A stretch of DNA of 58,363 bases from Gemmatimonadota bacterium (GTDB lineage: Bacteria > Gemmatimonadota > Gemmatimonadetes > Gemmatimonadales > GWC2-71-9). Position numbers and translations under genes: made by a program. Below the pieces are notes generated by a model, which made no database searches, was not told where the DNA came from, and saw nothing but the letters and a program-made list of their open reading frames with translations. The stretch's first letter is position 1; every line of letters starts with the position of its first letter. The stretch spans positions 1 through 58,363 of the forward strand of contig QHTK01000073.1 in NCBI GenBank assembly GCA_003220795.1, read 5' to 3'. Shown piece by piece: positions 17,486-26,700 of the stretch.

Positions 17486-19285
17486 TTAGTCGCTCTTCGG
17501 TCGCAATCGCTCCAGCACGTACGCCGTGGTGATCAGCGCGGCGTGGGACAACCCCTGCGGAAAGTTGCCCAGCTGCTCGCCCGTGGCGGGATCGATTTCC
17601 TCGGCGAACAGGCCGAGCGGGTTGGCGCGTCGCAGCAGATTGTGGAACAGCCGCTCGCCCTCGTCGAAATCGCCGGCCATGGCGAGCGTCTGCGCCAGCC
17701 AGAAGCTGCAGGCGAGGAACGCGCCTTCGTCGCCGCCCAAGCCGTCGGGGGATTTATAGCGATAGATGAGTTCCTCGCACGACGTGGCGAGCTCGCGCCG
17801 CACTGCCGCGATGGTGCTCCGCACGCGGGGGTCGGCGCGGGGCAGGAACCGCACCTTGGGGATCACGAGCAACGCGGCGTCGAGCTGGGGCTCGCCATAG
17901 ACCTGCACGAACGTCTGGCGGACGGGATCCCAGCCGCGCTCCAGCACCTCGGCGTGCACCAGCTCGGCCTCGCGCTGCCAGCGGGCCGTGTCGCCCGGGA
18001 GGCCGAGATCGGCGGCGATGCGCGCGCCTCGGTTCAGCGCCACCCAGGCCATGACCTTGCTGAACACGAAGTGCTTCGGCTCCTGGCGCGGCTCCCAAAT
18101 GCTCAGGTCCGGCTCGCGCCAGTGCGTCGCGGTCCAGTCCACGAGATGCTGCAGCACCTTCCACACGCCTTCGGTCATGGCGTGATGGCGCCGCCAGATG
18201 TCGACGGTGTCGAGCAGCTCGCCGTAGACGTCGAGCTGAAACTGCTGGGCCGCGCCATTGCCCACGCGCACCGGCCGCGCACCGCGGTACCCGTCGAAAT
18301 GCTCGAGCACCTGCTCCGGCAGGTCGCGCCGGCCATCCACGCCGTACATGATCTGTACGTGACGCGCGTCGGCCCGCCGACACACCCGCTTGAGGAACTG
18401 CAGGAACCCGTCCGCCTCGGCGTAGAACCCCACGCGGTCGAGCGCGAACAGCACGAACGCCGCATCCCGCAACCAGGCGTAGCGATAGTCCCAGTTCCGC
18501 CCGCCGCCCCCCCCCGGAGTTTCCGGCAGCGACGTCGTGGGCGCGGCGATGATGGCGCCCGAGGGCTCGTAGCAGCACAGCTTGAGGGCCAGGGCGCTGC
18601 GCTCCACTTCCTGGCGGTACGGACCCTGGTACTGCAGCCGCGAGGACCACTCGTCCCACCAGCGGGCGGTCGCGTCGAGTTTCTCCTGCGAGCGGTAATG
18701 CGCGACGGCATATACCTCATCGTCGTCGCACCGCAACACGAACCAGGCGGCCTCGTCCATGGCGAGGCTCAAGCGGGCGGTGGCGCGCGCGGGCTCGATC
18801 TGCCACGCCACGTCCGGCGCGGAGGAGAGGGTGGCGACGTCGTCCTCCGCGTCGGTGGCGAGCACGCCGCAGGCGCGCCGGGCCAGCACGGGCTGACGCG
18901 TGCCGTAGTCGAACCGGGGCTCGAATACGACCTCCGCCTCGCAGGCGCCCCGGGTGCACTGCACGCGCCGGTGAATCTCGGTGCGCCCCTCGCGGGCGGG
19001 CCCGGCGGGCATGAAGTCCGTGACGACGAGCACACCCCCGGATTCGATGCGGAACGTCGTCACCAGGATGTTGGTGCCCGGGAGGTAACGGTGCTCGGTC
19101 GTCGCCGGCACCGTGGGCGCGATGCACCAGCGGCCGCCTCGGACCTGATCGAGCAGCGCGGCGAACACGCTGGGCGAATCGAAGCGGGGTGCGCACAACC
19201 AGTCGATCGAGCCGTTGCGCCCGACCAACGCCGCGGTGTGGAGGTCACCGATCACGCCGTAATCGCCCACGGGGAGGAAGCTCAT
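17486..19285 (-). CDS. Glycoside hydrolase family 15 (glucoamylase/trehalase type)
   Basis: 599 residues, no signal peptide, so probably cytoplasmic. The N-terminal domain starts with PVGDYGVIGDLHTAALVGRN and GSIDWLCAPRFDSPSVFAAL, the usual opening of bacterial GH15 proteins. The (alpha/alpha)6 catalytic domain has GGGRNWDYRYAWLRDA, SIWEPRQEPKHFVFSKVMAW and GGDEGAFLACSFWLAQ, which carry the acidic residues of the family. Members of this subgroup hydrolyse alpha-1,4-glucans or trehalose; the mycobacterial-type GH15 trehalases look like this. Next to a GH37 trehalase, intracellular trehalose or maltodextrin breakdown is likely. A run of nine C (18507-18515) encodes the glycines of GGGGGRNWDY. 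Confidence 0.9.
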   Translation of the reverse strand: MSFLPVGDYGVIGDLHTAALVGRNGSIDWLCAPRFDSPSVFAALLDQVRGGRWCIAPTVPATTEHRYLPGTNILVTTFRIESGGVLVVTDFMPAGPAREGRTEIHRRVQCTRGACEAEVVFEPRFDYGTRQPVLARRACGVLATDAEDDVATLSSAPDVAWQIEPARATARLSLAMDEAAWFVLRCDDDEVYAVAHYRSQEKLDATARWWDEWSSRLQYQGPYRQEVERSALALKLCCYEPSGAIIAAPTTSLPETPGGGGGRNWDYRYAWLRDAAFVLFALDRVGFYAEADGFLQFLKRVCRRADARHVQIMYGVDGRRDLPEQVLEHFDGYRGARPVRVGNGAAQQFQLDVYGELLDTVDIWRRHHAMTEGVWKVLQHLVDWTATHWREPDLSIWEPRQEPKHFVFSKVMAWVALNRGARIAADLGLPGDTARWQREAELVHAEVLERGWDPVRQTFVQVYGEPQLDAALLVIPKVRFLPRADPRVRSTIAAVRRELATSCEELIYRYKSPDGLGGDEGAFLACSFWLAQTLAMAGDFDEGERLFHNLLRRANPLGLFAEEIDPATGEQLGNFPQGLSHAALITTAYVLERLRPKSD

Positions 19286-19385
19286 CGCGCCGGAAATCTA
19301 CGTACCCCGGAGGCGCGGCGACGGCGGTGCATTCCCACGGCCCTGCCGGTAGATTATTCGGGCCGTCGTCTCTCGAGAGGCTGTC

Positions 19386-19913
19386 GTGCGCCCGCGTGGT
19401 TTCATCCTGTGCCTGGCAGGCTTTCTGGTCGCCTTCCCGCTCGTCGCGCAGTCGGCGCGCCCCGGGATGGTGGTGTTGAATCTGCGGTTCGACGGCGCGT
19501 ACGCCAACGTGCTCGAGCCGGGGGACACCGCGGTGGTCCGCGCCGCGACGAGCCGGCTGCTCGCCACGCTGCGCGCCTTCGACGGCGTCGCCGTCGTCGA
19601 TTCTGCTACGGTGGCCGCCGCGGTGACCGCCGCCGAAGCCGACGGCAATCCGTGCGACAATGCGTGCGCGCGAGTCCTGGCGCGGCGGCTCGGTGCTCGC
19701 TGGGTGGCGAAGGGCACCGTCTCGAAGACGAGCAACCTGGTCTGGCTGCTGCGCGCGGAGCTGTTCGACGCGACCACGGGCAAGGCGGTCCTGGCGGACA
19801 ACTACGAGCTGAAAGGCGACGCCGCCCGCATGGCGCCGGCGGGTGCGCACGTGTTTGCCCAGCGGGTCGAACGGGCCGTCGCGGAGCGCCACGCCGCCGC
19901 CGTGGATCCGTAA
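19386..19913 (+). CDS. Secreted DUF2380-like protein
   Basis: 175 residues with a signal peptide (FILCLAGFLVAFPLVAQSA). The mature part has a first beta strand GMVVLNLRF, a helix-rich middle, a CDNAC cysteine pair and ARRLGARWVAKGTVSKTS, a layout like DUF2380 proteins that build a small periplasmic alpha/beta domain related to TolB-N or penicillin-binding-lipoprotein folds. The GTG at 19386 is preceded by GAGAGG. A TAGATT (19350-19355) may be its -10. It lies 23 nt ahead of the S9 peptidase and is probably co-transcribed with it. The function is unknown. Confidence 0.7.
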   Translation: MRPRGFILCLAGFLVAFPLVAQSARPGMVVLNLRFDGAYANVLEPGDTAVVRAATSRLLATLRAFDGVAVVDSATVAAAVTAAEADGNPCDNACARVLARRLGARWVAKGTVSKTSNLVWLLRAELFDATTGKAVLADNYELKGDAARMAPAGAHVFAQRVERAVAERHAAAVDP

Positions 19914-19936
19914 CCCGGTGAACGAGGAGGTCCTCC

Positions 19937-22000
19937 ATGCGTCCCGCGTTGCTGCTTTCGCTGCTGCTCGCCCCGATCGCCATCGCCGCTCAGGAGACCG
20001 CGTCGGACACGCTCCTCACCGTCGCGCATTACCTCGATTGGGAGCAGGCGAGCGAGCCGCAGATCTCGCCCGACGGCGCGCAGATCGTGTACACCCGCCG
20101 CTGGGTGAACAAGCTGGAAGACAAGTGGGAGTCGGCGCTGTGGATCATGAACGCGGACGGCTCGCATCAACGCTTCCTCGTAAAGGGATCGGGTGCCCGC
20201 TGGTCGCCGGACGGGACGCGGATCGTGTATCTCGCCGAGGGCGAGACCAAGGGGACGCAGGTCTTCGTGCGCTGGATGGATGCCGAGGGGGCGGTCACGC
20301 AGGTCACGCGCGTGGAGGAGACGCCCGCGGACGCGCGCTGGTCGCCCGACGGCAAGGCGATCTCGTTCGCGATGCTCGTGCCCGACTCGACGCCGTGGAA
20401 GATCTCGATGCCGCAGCCGCCCGCGGGCGCGAAGTGGACTCCGGCGCCCCGCGTGGTCGATGAGCTGCACTACCGGCAGGATCGTGTCGGCTTCATGAAA
20501 CAAGGCTTCACTCATCTCTTCCTCGTTCCGGCGGAGGGCGGGACGCCGCGCCAGCTCACCGCCGGGCACTGGAACGTAGGGGCCCGCTTCGACGGTCTGT
20601 CGGGCCGCGTCGGCTACGACTGGACACCAGACGCCAAGACGCTGGTGTTCGACGGGCTGCGCGACACGACGGGGGACGATCAGTACCGGGTCTCCCGCAT
20701 CTACGCGCTCGACGTCGCCACGGGCGCGATCCGCACGCTCGTGTCCCGCGCGGGCTATTGGGCCGACCCGACCGTCTCTCCCGACGGACGGACGGTCGCC
20801 TTCACCGGGTACGACTCCAGCGAGCACACTCACCGGACGTCCGACTTGTACACCATCGGGATCGATGGCTCCGGCCTGCGTGATCTGTCGCGTACCCTCG
20901 ACCGCGATCCGGGCGACCTCACCTGGGCGCCGGACGGCAAGGCGATCTATTTCACCGCCCCCGATCGCGGCGCTATCAACGTCCACGTGGCGGACCTGGC
21001 GGGTGGCGTGCGCGACCTGACGCAGGGCGCGCAGGTGGTGTCGCTCGCCTCGGTGGCGCGGACCCTCGTGGCGGTTGGGGTCCTGAGCGACCCGACGCAT
21101 CCCGCCGACGTGGTGCGGCTCGATCTTCGCAAGCCGTCGGGGCTCGCGCGGCTCACGCACGTGAACGACGACGTCCTGGGGGATAAACGGCTGGCGCGCA
21201 CCGAGGAGATCTGGTACGGCTCGAGCGGCGGCACGCGGGTCCAGGGGTGGATCGTCACCCCGCCGTCGTTCACCGCAGGCAAGAAGTATCCCCTGCTGCT
21301 CGAGATCCACGGCGGCCCGTTCGCGATGTACAACGTCGGATTCAGCTACATGTTCCAGAACTTCGCGGCGAACGGCTACGTGGTGCTGTTCGTCAACCCG
21401 CGCGGCAGCACCGGCTACGGGGACCGCTTCTCCAACGGGATCGATCACGACTATCCCGGCCCAGATTACGACGACCTCATGGCCGGCGTGGACGCGGTGA
21501 TCGGGCGCGGGTTCGTCGATACGACCCGGATGTATGTGTCGGGCTGCTCGGGGGGCGGCGTGCTGTCGAGCTGGGTGATCGGTCACACGACGCGCTTCGC
21601 CGCAGCCGCGGTGCGCTGTCCCGTGATCGACTGGATCGCCATGGCGGGCCAGACCGACATCCCGCTCTTCACCTACAGCTTCTTCCACCAGCCATTCTGG
21701 GAGAAGCCCGACGAGTGGCTGGCGCATTCGTCGCTCATGTATGTGGGCCACGTGACGACGCCGACGCTGCTGATGACGGGGGAGCTCGATCGGCGCACGC
21801 CGATCCCGCAGACCGAGGAGTACTACGCGGCGCTCAAGATGCGGCACGTCCCGACCGTGATGCTGCGGTTCAGTGACGAATTCCACGGCACGGGATCGAA
21901 GCCGTCCAACTTTATGCGCACGCAGCTGTACATGCTCAGCTGGTTCGAGAAGCACAAGGCAGCCGGGGAGGCCGCGGCCAGCAGTCAAGGCACCCGGTAA
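19937..22000 (+). CDS. Secreted S9-family prolyl oligopeptidase-type peptidase
   Basis: 687 residues with a signal peptide (LLLSLLLAPIAIAAQ). The N-terminal part is a WD40-like/TolB-type propeller with repeated ISPDG, WSPDG and WAPDGK blades. The C-terminal alpha/beta hydrolase has the oxyanion-side HGGPFAMYN, the nucleophile elbow GCSGGG (Ser about 538), the acid in GELDRRTPIPQ (about 617) and the His in EFHGTGSKPSN (about 652). It removes peptides from the N-terminus of short substrates in the periplasm, in the dipeptidyl-peptidase IV or acylaminoacyl-peptidase manner. A strong GAGGAGG site precedes the ATG. The cysteine inside the nucleophile elbow is less usual than GGSYGG. Confidence 0.93.
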   Translation: MRPALLLSLLLAPIAIAAQETASDTLLTVAHYLDWEQASEPQISPDGAQIVYTRRWVNKLEDKWESALWIMNADGSHQRFLVKGSGARWSPDGTRIVYLAEGETKGTQVFVRWMDAEGAVTQVTRVEETPADARWSPDGKAISFAMLVPDSTPWKISMPQPPAGAKWTPAPRVVDELHYRQDRVGFMKQGFTHLFLVPAEGGTPRQLTAGHWNVGARFDGLSGRVGYDWTPDAKTLVFDGLRDTTGDDQYRVSRIYALDVATGAIRTLVSRAGYWADPTVSPDGRTVAFTGYDSSEHTHRTSDLYTIGIDGSGLRDLSRTLDRDPGDLTWAPDGKAIYFTAPDRGAINVHVADLAGGVRDLTQGAQVVSLASVARTLVAVGVLSDPTHPADVVRLDLRKPSGLARLTHVNDDVLGDKRLARTEEIWYGSSGGTRVQGWIVTPPSFTAGKKYPLLLEIHGGPFAMYNVGFSYMFQNFAANGYVVLFVNPRGSTGYGDRFSNGIDHDYPGPDYDDLMAGVDAVIGRGFVDTTRMYVSGCSGGGVLSSWVIGHTTRFAAAAVRCPVIDWIAMAGQTDIPLFTYSFFHQPFWEKPDEWLAHSSLMYVGHVTTPTLLMTGELDRRTPIPQTEEYYAALKMRHVPTVMLRFSDEFHGTGSKPSNFMRTQLYMLSWFEKHKAAGEAAASSQGTR

Positions 22001-22023
22001 CCGGCGCCACACGGGAGGTGCGC

Positions 22024-22638
22024 ATGTCCTGGTTGAGGGAATCAGCAGGTGCCGTGGTCGTCGCTGCCCTCGTCGCTCCGGCTACGGCGGCGGCCCAGGG
22101 CCTCCGGCCGCAATTCGGCGTGGCGGCCGGTGTGGCGCTTCCCACGGGCGACTATCACGCGGCCGCGAGCGGTGACGGGTTCAATAGTGCTTGGGAGGGG
22201 ATGGCGCTCGTCGCCTTGAAGCTGGCCCGGTGGCCGGTTGGGCTCCGCGCGGACGCAACCTATGGCACCAACGGCGCGAACGACCAGCTCAAGGCGGCCC
22301 TCACTTCCTCCTTCGGCCAACCGTCGGACGAGAAGACTAAGCTGCTGGGCGGAAACGTCGATCTGACCTACGCGTTTGGGTCGGCTGCTCGCGTCCAGCC
22401 GTACCTGCTTGGCGGGATCGGGGTGTACCACATCACGATTTCGGTGACCTCGGGGGGCTCCGCCGCGGATAACTCCGGGACCAGGTTCGCGTGGAACCTG
22501 GGTGGGGGGGTGGCCTATCGCGTGCGCGGCGCCGCGTTGTTCGTGGAAGCCCGCTCCCTCAACGTGGCAGCGCTGGCGGGCTTTCCCAGAACGACGCTGC
22601 TCCCGATCACGGCCGGCGTGCGGTTGGGCGGCCGCTAG
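22024..22638 (+). CDS. Small outer-membrane beta-barrel protein
   Basis: 204 residues. The ATG at 22024 is well spaced from GGGAGG (22013-22018); the GTG at 22018 overlaps that site and is rejected. A signal peptide ends PATAAAQG. The rest alternates polar and hydrophobic residues (FGVAAGVALPTGDYH, LKLARWPVGLRADATYG, VQPYLLGGIGVYHITI, FAWNLGGGVAYRV) and ends with ITAGVRLGGR, the pattern of an OmpA/OmpW-like 8-strand barrel. It follows the S9 peptidase by 23 nt and may be in the same transcript. No specific function can be given. Confidence 0.8.
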   Translation: MSWLRESAGAVVVAALVAPATAAAQGLRPQFGVAAGVALPTGDYHAAASGDGFNSAWEGMALVALKLARWPVGLRADATYGTNGANDQLKAALTSSFGQPSDEKTKLLGGNVDLTYAFGSAARVQPYLLGGIGVYHITISVTSGGSAADNSGTRFAWNLGGGVAYRVRGAALFVEARSLNVAALAGFPRTTLLPITAGVRLGGR

Positions 22639-22646
22639 GCGGCCGC
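22628..22646 (+). terminator. Possible terminator hairpin of the barrel gene
   Basis: Two GCGGCCGC octamers (22628-22635 and 22639-22646) flank the stop codon TAG. Because the octamer is self-complementary, the pair can fold as an 8-bp stem over the stop. No T-run follows, so termination is uncertain; the convergent subtilase gene ends 24 nt further on. Confidence 0.35.
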
Positions 22647-22669
22647 TCGCCCTGGAGCGGGGAGCGCCG

Positions 22670-24955
22670 TTACGGCCCGAGCCGCGCCTGGAGTCGATAG
22701 CGGCCCCCGAACACCCCCCCGCCGAAGCTTCCTGCGACGGCGACGTAATAGGTACCGGGGCTGAGCGAGCGCGTCAGGCGCGAGCAGAAGTTGAGATGGG
22801 TCCGGTCGATAAAGCCGGCGCTCGTGATGAAACTGCTCCCGGCGTCGAACAGACCGATTGCCGTTGCGTCCTCGAGCGCAAAACCGCAGGCCGCCCCCCA
22901 GCCCGAGGTCTCGAACGTGTAGGTCGCGGCCGCGGGAATCGTCACGCGATACACATCGATGGTCGCGGTATCGATGATCGCACCCTGCGTATAGCCACCG
23001 ATCGCCAAGGGAGTCGCCCCTGCGATGGTATGGCTGGGCTCGAGCTGGATCGGCAACCCGATCGAGAAGGAAACGCGATGCGGCCCCGCGCCCAAGACCG
23101 TGAAGGCACTCGGGACCGCTGGGTCGCCGAACGCGCCCCACAGCCTGCCGGGACTGCCCACCTGTTGATCCCCGCTCTCGTCGGTGCCGCCGTAGAGGAA
23201 GTAAGACCCGTCCTCCACATCGCTGAACGAGAATTCCCCTCCCGCTTGGGCGAGCACGGTCTGCACGGTGGCCCCCGTGGCCGCGGAGTAGAGGCGCGCA
23301 TAGCGCCGCGCCGGCGGGCCGTGACTTTGGGTCAAGCTGTTGTACGCGTTCACCAGTCCCGCTCCGTACCGATTTGCCGGACCGACCGCATAGCTCGTCA
23401 GGCGGGAACGCAACGCGGCCGCCGTCAACGCAGGGTTCTGAGCCAAGAGCAGGGCGGCCACGCCCGAGACATGTGGTGCCGCCATCGACGTGCCTTCCGC
23501 ATACGCGTATGCGGGCGCTTTACGGGTGAAGTCCCACGCGGTAGAAACGACCAGATCGGTCAAGTCGCCAAGACCGAGGTTGCCCCCCGGGGCTCGGATG
23601 CCGACGAATGAGCCGAAGCTCGAATACGGGGTCGGGGAGCCGTCAGGGCCCACCGCAGCGACGGCCAGGACCTCCGGGTAGGCAGCCGGATACTCGGGGT
23701 CGGAGCTTCCAGCGTTGCCCGCCGCCGCCACGAGCAGCGCGCCAGCGCTCGCGGCGCTCTTGATCGCGTTGTGCTCCGTCGTCCCACTGTCCGGACCTCC
23801 GAAGCTCATGTTGATGATCCTGGCACCGCTACTCGCCTGCACCGTGCCGCCCGCTCCGTTGTCCGCCGGTAGACCCGCCGCGTAGAGGATCCCTTGGGCT
23901 TCGTCGTACTCGTTCCCGAATCCCCCAACGCCGAACGCGCGCACGGGACGGATTCTCACCGTCCAGTTCACGCCGGTCACGCCGATTCCGTCGTTGCCCA
24001 CGGCCCCGATCGTGCCCGCCACGTGAAGGCCGTGGCCGAAATTCACGGGAATGAAGCAGGTCCCGGTTGAGCTAAGAGTGTATGACGCTGGGATGGTCGG
24101 GTCGGGGTCGTAGCCGTTCCCGTCACCGGCATTGCTGACCGTGTCACGGGTGCACAGGATCAGGGAGTCGACCAGACTGACGAAGTCGTACCCGTCCGCC
24201 GTCAGGTTCGCCGCGATCGCCGGATGGTCGAAGCGAATCCCGTCGTCCACCACGGCGACCAATACCGAGGCGCTCCCGGTGGTAAGCGACCAGGCGCGCG
24301 GCAGGTCGATGAGACCGTAGTGCCAGGACTGGTACGGGTACAGCGGATCATTGGACGTCGTCTGCGCCGCCGCGGCGGCGGCACCGTCCATCCCGTTCAG
24401 GGAGCGGGCGGTCTCATCCAGCCAGATGAGTCGATTGCGCGTCACAGCGGCGATGGCCGCGTCTTGGCGCAACGCCGCCGCTACTGCGTCCAGCTGCGTC
24501 GTGTCCGCAACGCGGATCCTTGCCGTGAGGATCGTGGGTGAGACGCCCGCAACCGCCGCGCCCTGAAGTGCCATAGCGGCCAGGCGCGAGCGGATTGCCG
24601 TCCCGAACGCTCGCACGCCCGCCGGCGCCGCGAGCGCTGCCGTGCCCACGGGCGGTGCACCGAGCACCGTGTGCCGGAAGGTGGCAATCAGGTCGTGCGG
24701 CGTAAACGCCGGACGCGGTCCTCGCGTGAGGTGCATTCCGACGGACAGCACCGGCAGTCGCGGCAATGAAGCCGTTCTCGAAGCGGTGCGTGGCACCAGC
24801 GCCGCCACCGGGGCAGTGCCGAATGCGGGGACGGCCGCGCTGACAGTGATGATGCCGCTGACGGCCGCGGTCCGTGGAATCCATCCGGTTGGTGCGGTTT
24901 CCCCGCTGCAACCGGCCAGCGTGAGCGCAACCAAGGCGATGACGAGGGTCCGCAT
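22670..24955 (-). CDS. Subtilisin-like S8 serine peptidase lipoprotein with C-terminal PPC domain
   Basis: 761 residues with lipobox LAGC (about Cys16). A propeptide-like region (about 20-190) is followed by the peptidase S8 domain: Asp in LVAVVDDGIRFDHPA (about 237; DDG replaces the common DTG), His in FGHGLHVAGTIGA (about 310) and Ser in EGTSMAAPHVSGVAALLLA (about 490). After a linker the C-terminus is a bacterial pre-peptidase (PPC) beta-sandwich: YRVTIPAAATYTFETSG, FCSRLTRSLSPGTYYVAVAG, GRYRLQARLGP. It is a membrane-anchored extracytoplasmic endopeptidase. Convergent with the barrel gene, no operon partner. Confidence 0.93.
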   Translation of the reverse strand: MRTLVIALVALTLAGCSGETAPTGWIPRTAAVSGIITVSAAVPAFGTAPVAALVPRTASRTASLPRLPVLSVGMHLTRGPRPAFTPHDLIATFRHTVLGAPPVGTAALAAPAGVRAFGTAIRSRLAAMALQGAAVAGVSPTILTARIRVADTTQLDAVAAALRQDAAIAAVTRNRLIWLDETARSLNGMDGAAAAAAQTTSNDPLYPYQSWHYGLIDLPRAWSLTTGSASVLVAVVDDGIRFDHPAIAANLTADGYDFVSLVDSLILCTRDTVSNAGDGNGYDPDPTIPASYTLSSTGTCFIPVNFGHGLHVAGTIGAVGNDGIGVTGVNWTVRIRPVRAFGVGGFGNEYDEAQGILYAAGLPADNGAGGTVQASSGARIINMSFGGPDSGTTEHNAIKSAASAGALLVAAAGNAGSSDPEYPAAYPEVLAVAAVGPDGSPTPYSSFGSFVGIRAPGGNLGLGDLTDLVVSTAWDFTRKAPAYAYAEGTSMAAPHVSGVAALLLAQNPALTAAALRSRLTSYAVGPANRYGAGLVNAYNSLTQSHGPPARRYARLYSAATGATVQTVLAQAGGEFSFSDVEDGSYFLYGGTDESGDQQVGSPGRLWGAFGDPAVPSAFTVLGAGPHRVSFSIGLPIQLEPSHTIAGATPLAIGGYTQGAIIDTATIDVYRVTIPAAATYTFETSGWGAACGFALEDATAIGLFDAGSSFITSAGFIDRTHLNFCSRLTRSLSPGTYYVAVAGSFGGGVFGGRYRLQARLGP

Positions 24956-24973
24956 TTACGAAAGATGGCGCAG

Positions 24974-26614
24974 CTAGCGGGCGCCGGTCAACGCCTGTTT
25001 CACCCGCTCCTGCAGCGCCTGCAGGTGCCCTGTGAGCCACCCTTCCTCCCGCATCCCTTCTGCCCGCGTCGCCGCCACCCACGCGGCCATGATACCCGAA
25101 CGCTCGACGTACCCGACCACGCGTGTCGGGTCGTCGCGGCTCACGACGGGAAGCAGTTCGACCTCGTGTTCGAGCAGCTTGACCAGGGCGTGCTCGAGCA
25201 GCTCATCGGGGTACGCCGTGGCGGGCGGCTCGTCCGCGACCTGGAGCACCGGAGGCTCCATCACGTCCCGGACCTGGAGGAGATGCAGCGGGTTCACGAT
25301 GTATTCGCGCGTCAGGTGGTACCCACGGCGCGCGACCTTCTCGGTGAGGATCGAGCGCTTCATGAGGAGCACGGTCACCGCGTGGGCGGCGGCGCAGGCC
25401 ACGAACAGTCCCGCGAGCACGTTGACGTCGTGTGTGAGCTCCAGGACGAACACGACGGCTGTGAACGGCGAGCGCATCGTGCCGCCCATCATTGCCCCCA
25501 TGCTGATCGCGGCCCACAGTCCGGCGTCGCCCGCCGGGATCCAGGGGGCCGCGAGAGCGCCGAGCGAGCCCCCCATGATGAGGAGCGGCGCAAGCACGCC
25601 CCCGGATGTGCCCGAGCCCAGGGCCGCAGCCCAGATCACCGCCTTCGTCAGCAGCAGCCCGACCAGCGCGACGCCGACCAGCCGTCCGGTGAGCAGGTCG
25701 TGGATCGTGTCGTAACCGACGCCCAGCGCCCGCGGGTAGAGGAGGCCGCCCAATCCTACCACGGCGCCGCCCAGCAGGGGCCACCACATCCAGTGGACCG
25801 GCAGCTTGCGGAACAGGTCTTCGCAGGCGTACACCAGCCAGGTGAGGAGCCCCGACCCGAACCCGGCTACGATACCGAGCCCCAGCGCGGCGAAGAGCTC
25901 CGGCCACGCCAGCAGCGCGTGGGGCGTCACCGGGAACAGCGGCCCGCTGCCGAGCAGCGGCACTCGCACCGCCCCCGCGACCGCTGCCGCGCAGGCAACC
26001 GGAATGAAGCTGCGCGGCTTCCATTCGAAGAGCAGCAGCTCTATCGCGAGCAGGGCCGCGGCCACCGGTGTGCCGAACACCGCCGCCATCCCGCCCGCGG
26101 CGCCCGACACCAGGAGCGTCTTGCGTTCGGCGGGCGACAGGTGAAACGCCTGGGCGAAGAGCGAGCCGAAGGCGCCGCCCGTCATGATGATCGGCCCCTC
26201 GGCGCCGAACGGTCCGCCCGTGCCGATCGCGATCGCGGAAGACAAGGGTTTGAGGATCGCGACCTTCGCGGACATGCGGCTCTGACCGATCAAAATCGCT
26301 TCGAGTGCTTCCGGAATGCCGTGACCGCGGATCCGCTCCGATCCGAACCGCGCCATGAGGCCGACCACCAATCCGCCGAGCACCGGGATCGGGAGGACCC
26401 AGAGGCCGAGCCGGCTGTCGGCGGGTGACGCGAGCGTTCCCGCGAGGCGGTGGAAGTACGCCAGGTTGGTGAACAGACCGATCAAGCGGACCAGTCCCAG
26501 GGCCACGAACGCGCTGATGACGCCGATGAGGGCGGCCATAATCGCCAGGCGGACGACACGCCGGTCGGCGGTGAAATCGCCGAGCGGTGCGTCGACCGAG
26601 GGAGTGGGGGCCAT
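24974..26614 (-). CDS. clcA: ClC-family chloride channel/transporter with CBS domains
   Basis: 546 residues, about 10-12 membrane segments. ClC selectivity motifs are recognisable: GHGIPEALEA (for GSGIP), GGPFGAEGPIIMTGG with the gating Glu, and SGTSGGVLAPLLIMGG. A cytoplasmic CBS pair follows at about 440-546 (VRDVMEPPVLQVADEPPA and VELLPVVSRDDPTRVVGY). It moves chloride, often coupled to protons, across the inner membrane. The ATG at 26614 lacks a clear Shine-Dalgarno. The frame stays open far upstream but that stretch is antisense-free shadow inside ada in another frame. It lies 86 nt downstream of ada. Confidence 0.92.
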   Translation of the reverse strand: MAPTPSVDAPLGDFTADRRVVRLAIMAALIGVISAFVALGLVRLIGLFTNLAYFHRLAGTLASPADSRLGLWVLPIPVLGGLVVGLMARFGSERIRGHGIPEALEAILIGQSRMSAKVAILKPLSSAIAIGTGGPFGAEGPIIMTGGAFGSLFAQAFHLSPAERKTLLVSGAAGGMAAVFGTPVAAALLAIELLLFEWKPRSFIPVACAAAVAGAVRVPLLGSGPLFPVTPHALLAWPELFAALGLGIVAGFGSGLLTWLVYACEDLFRKLPVHWMWWPLLGGAVVGLGGLLYPRALGVGYDTIHDLLTGRLVGVALVGLLLTKAVIWAAALGSGTSGGVLAPLLIMGGSLGALAAPWIPAGDAGLWAAISMGAMMGGTMRSPFTAVVFVLELTHDVNVLAGLFVACAAAHAVTVLLMKRSILTEKVARRGYHLTREYIVNPLHLLQVRDVMEPPVLQVADEPPATAYPDELLEHALVKLLEHEVELLPVVSRDDPTRVVGYVERSGIMAAWVAATRAEGMREEGWLTGHLQALQERVKQALTGAR

Positions 26615-26639
26615 TGGGAGACAGGAAGGAATGTAACCA

Positions 26640-26667
26640 CGGTGCCGCGGCTGCTGTCGCGGCACCG
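26640..26667 (-). terminator. Hairpin downstream of ada
   Basis: CGGTGCCGCG (26640-26649) and CGCGGCACCG (26658-26667) form a perfect 10-bp stem with an 8-nt loop, located between the ada stop and the clcA start. A second weaker dyad with AAACCGG/CCGGTTT lies just beside it (26667-26690). There is no long U-run, so it could terminate ada or act as a processing site. Confidence 0.5.
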
Positions 26668-26700
26668 GTTTCGCTCCGAAACCCGGTTTCCGGTGTGCCT

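Noticed and set aside
17543..19921. A 792-residue plus-strand frame antisense to GH15
   Set aside because: Arg/Ala/Gly-rich product without motifs, exactly opposite the well-supported GH15 gene.
19802..22012. A 736-residue minus-strand frame
   Set aside because: Antisense to the S9 peptidase; no recognisable domain and typical high-GC shadow composition.
24965..26428. Plus-strand frame opposite clcA
   Set aside because: Low-complexity Arg/Glu/His-rich translation, no signal or family pattern.
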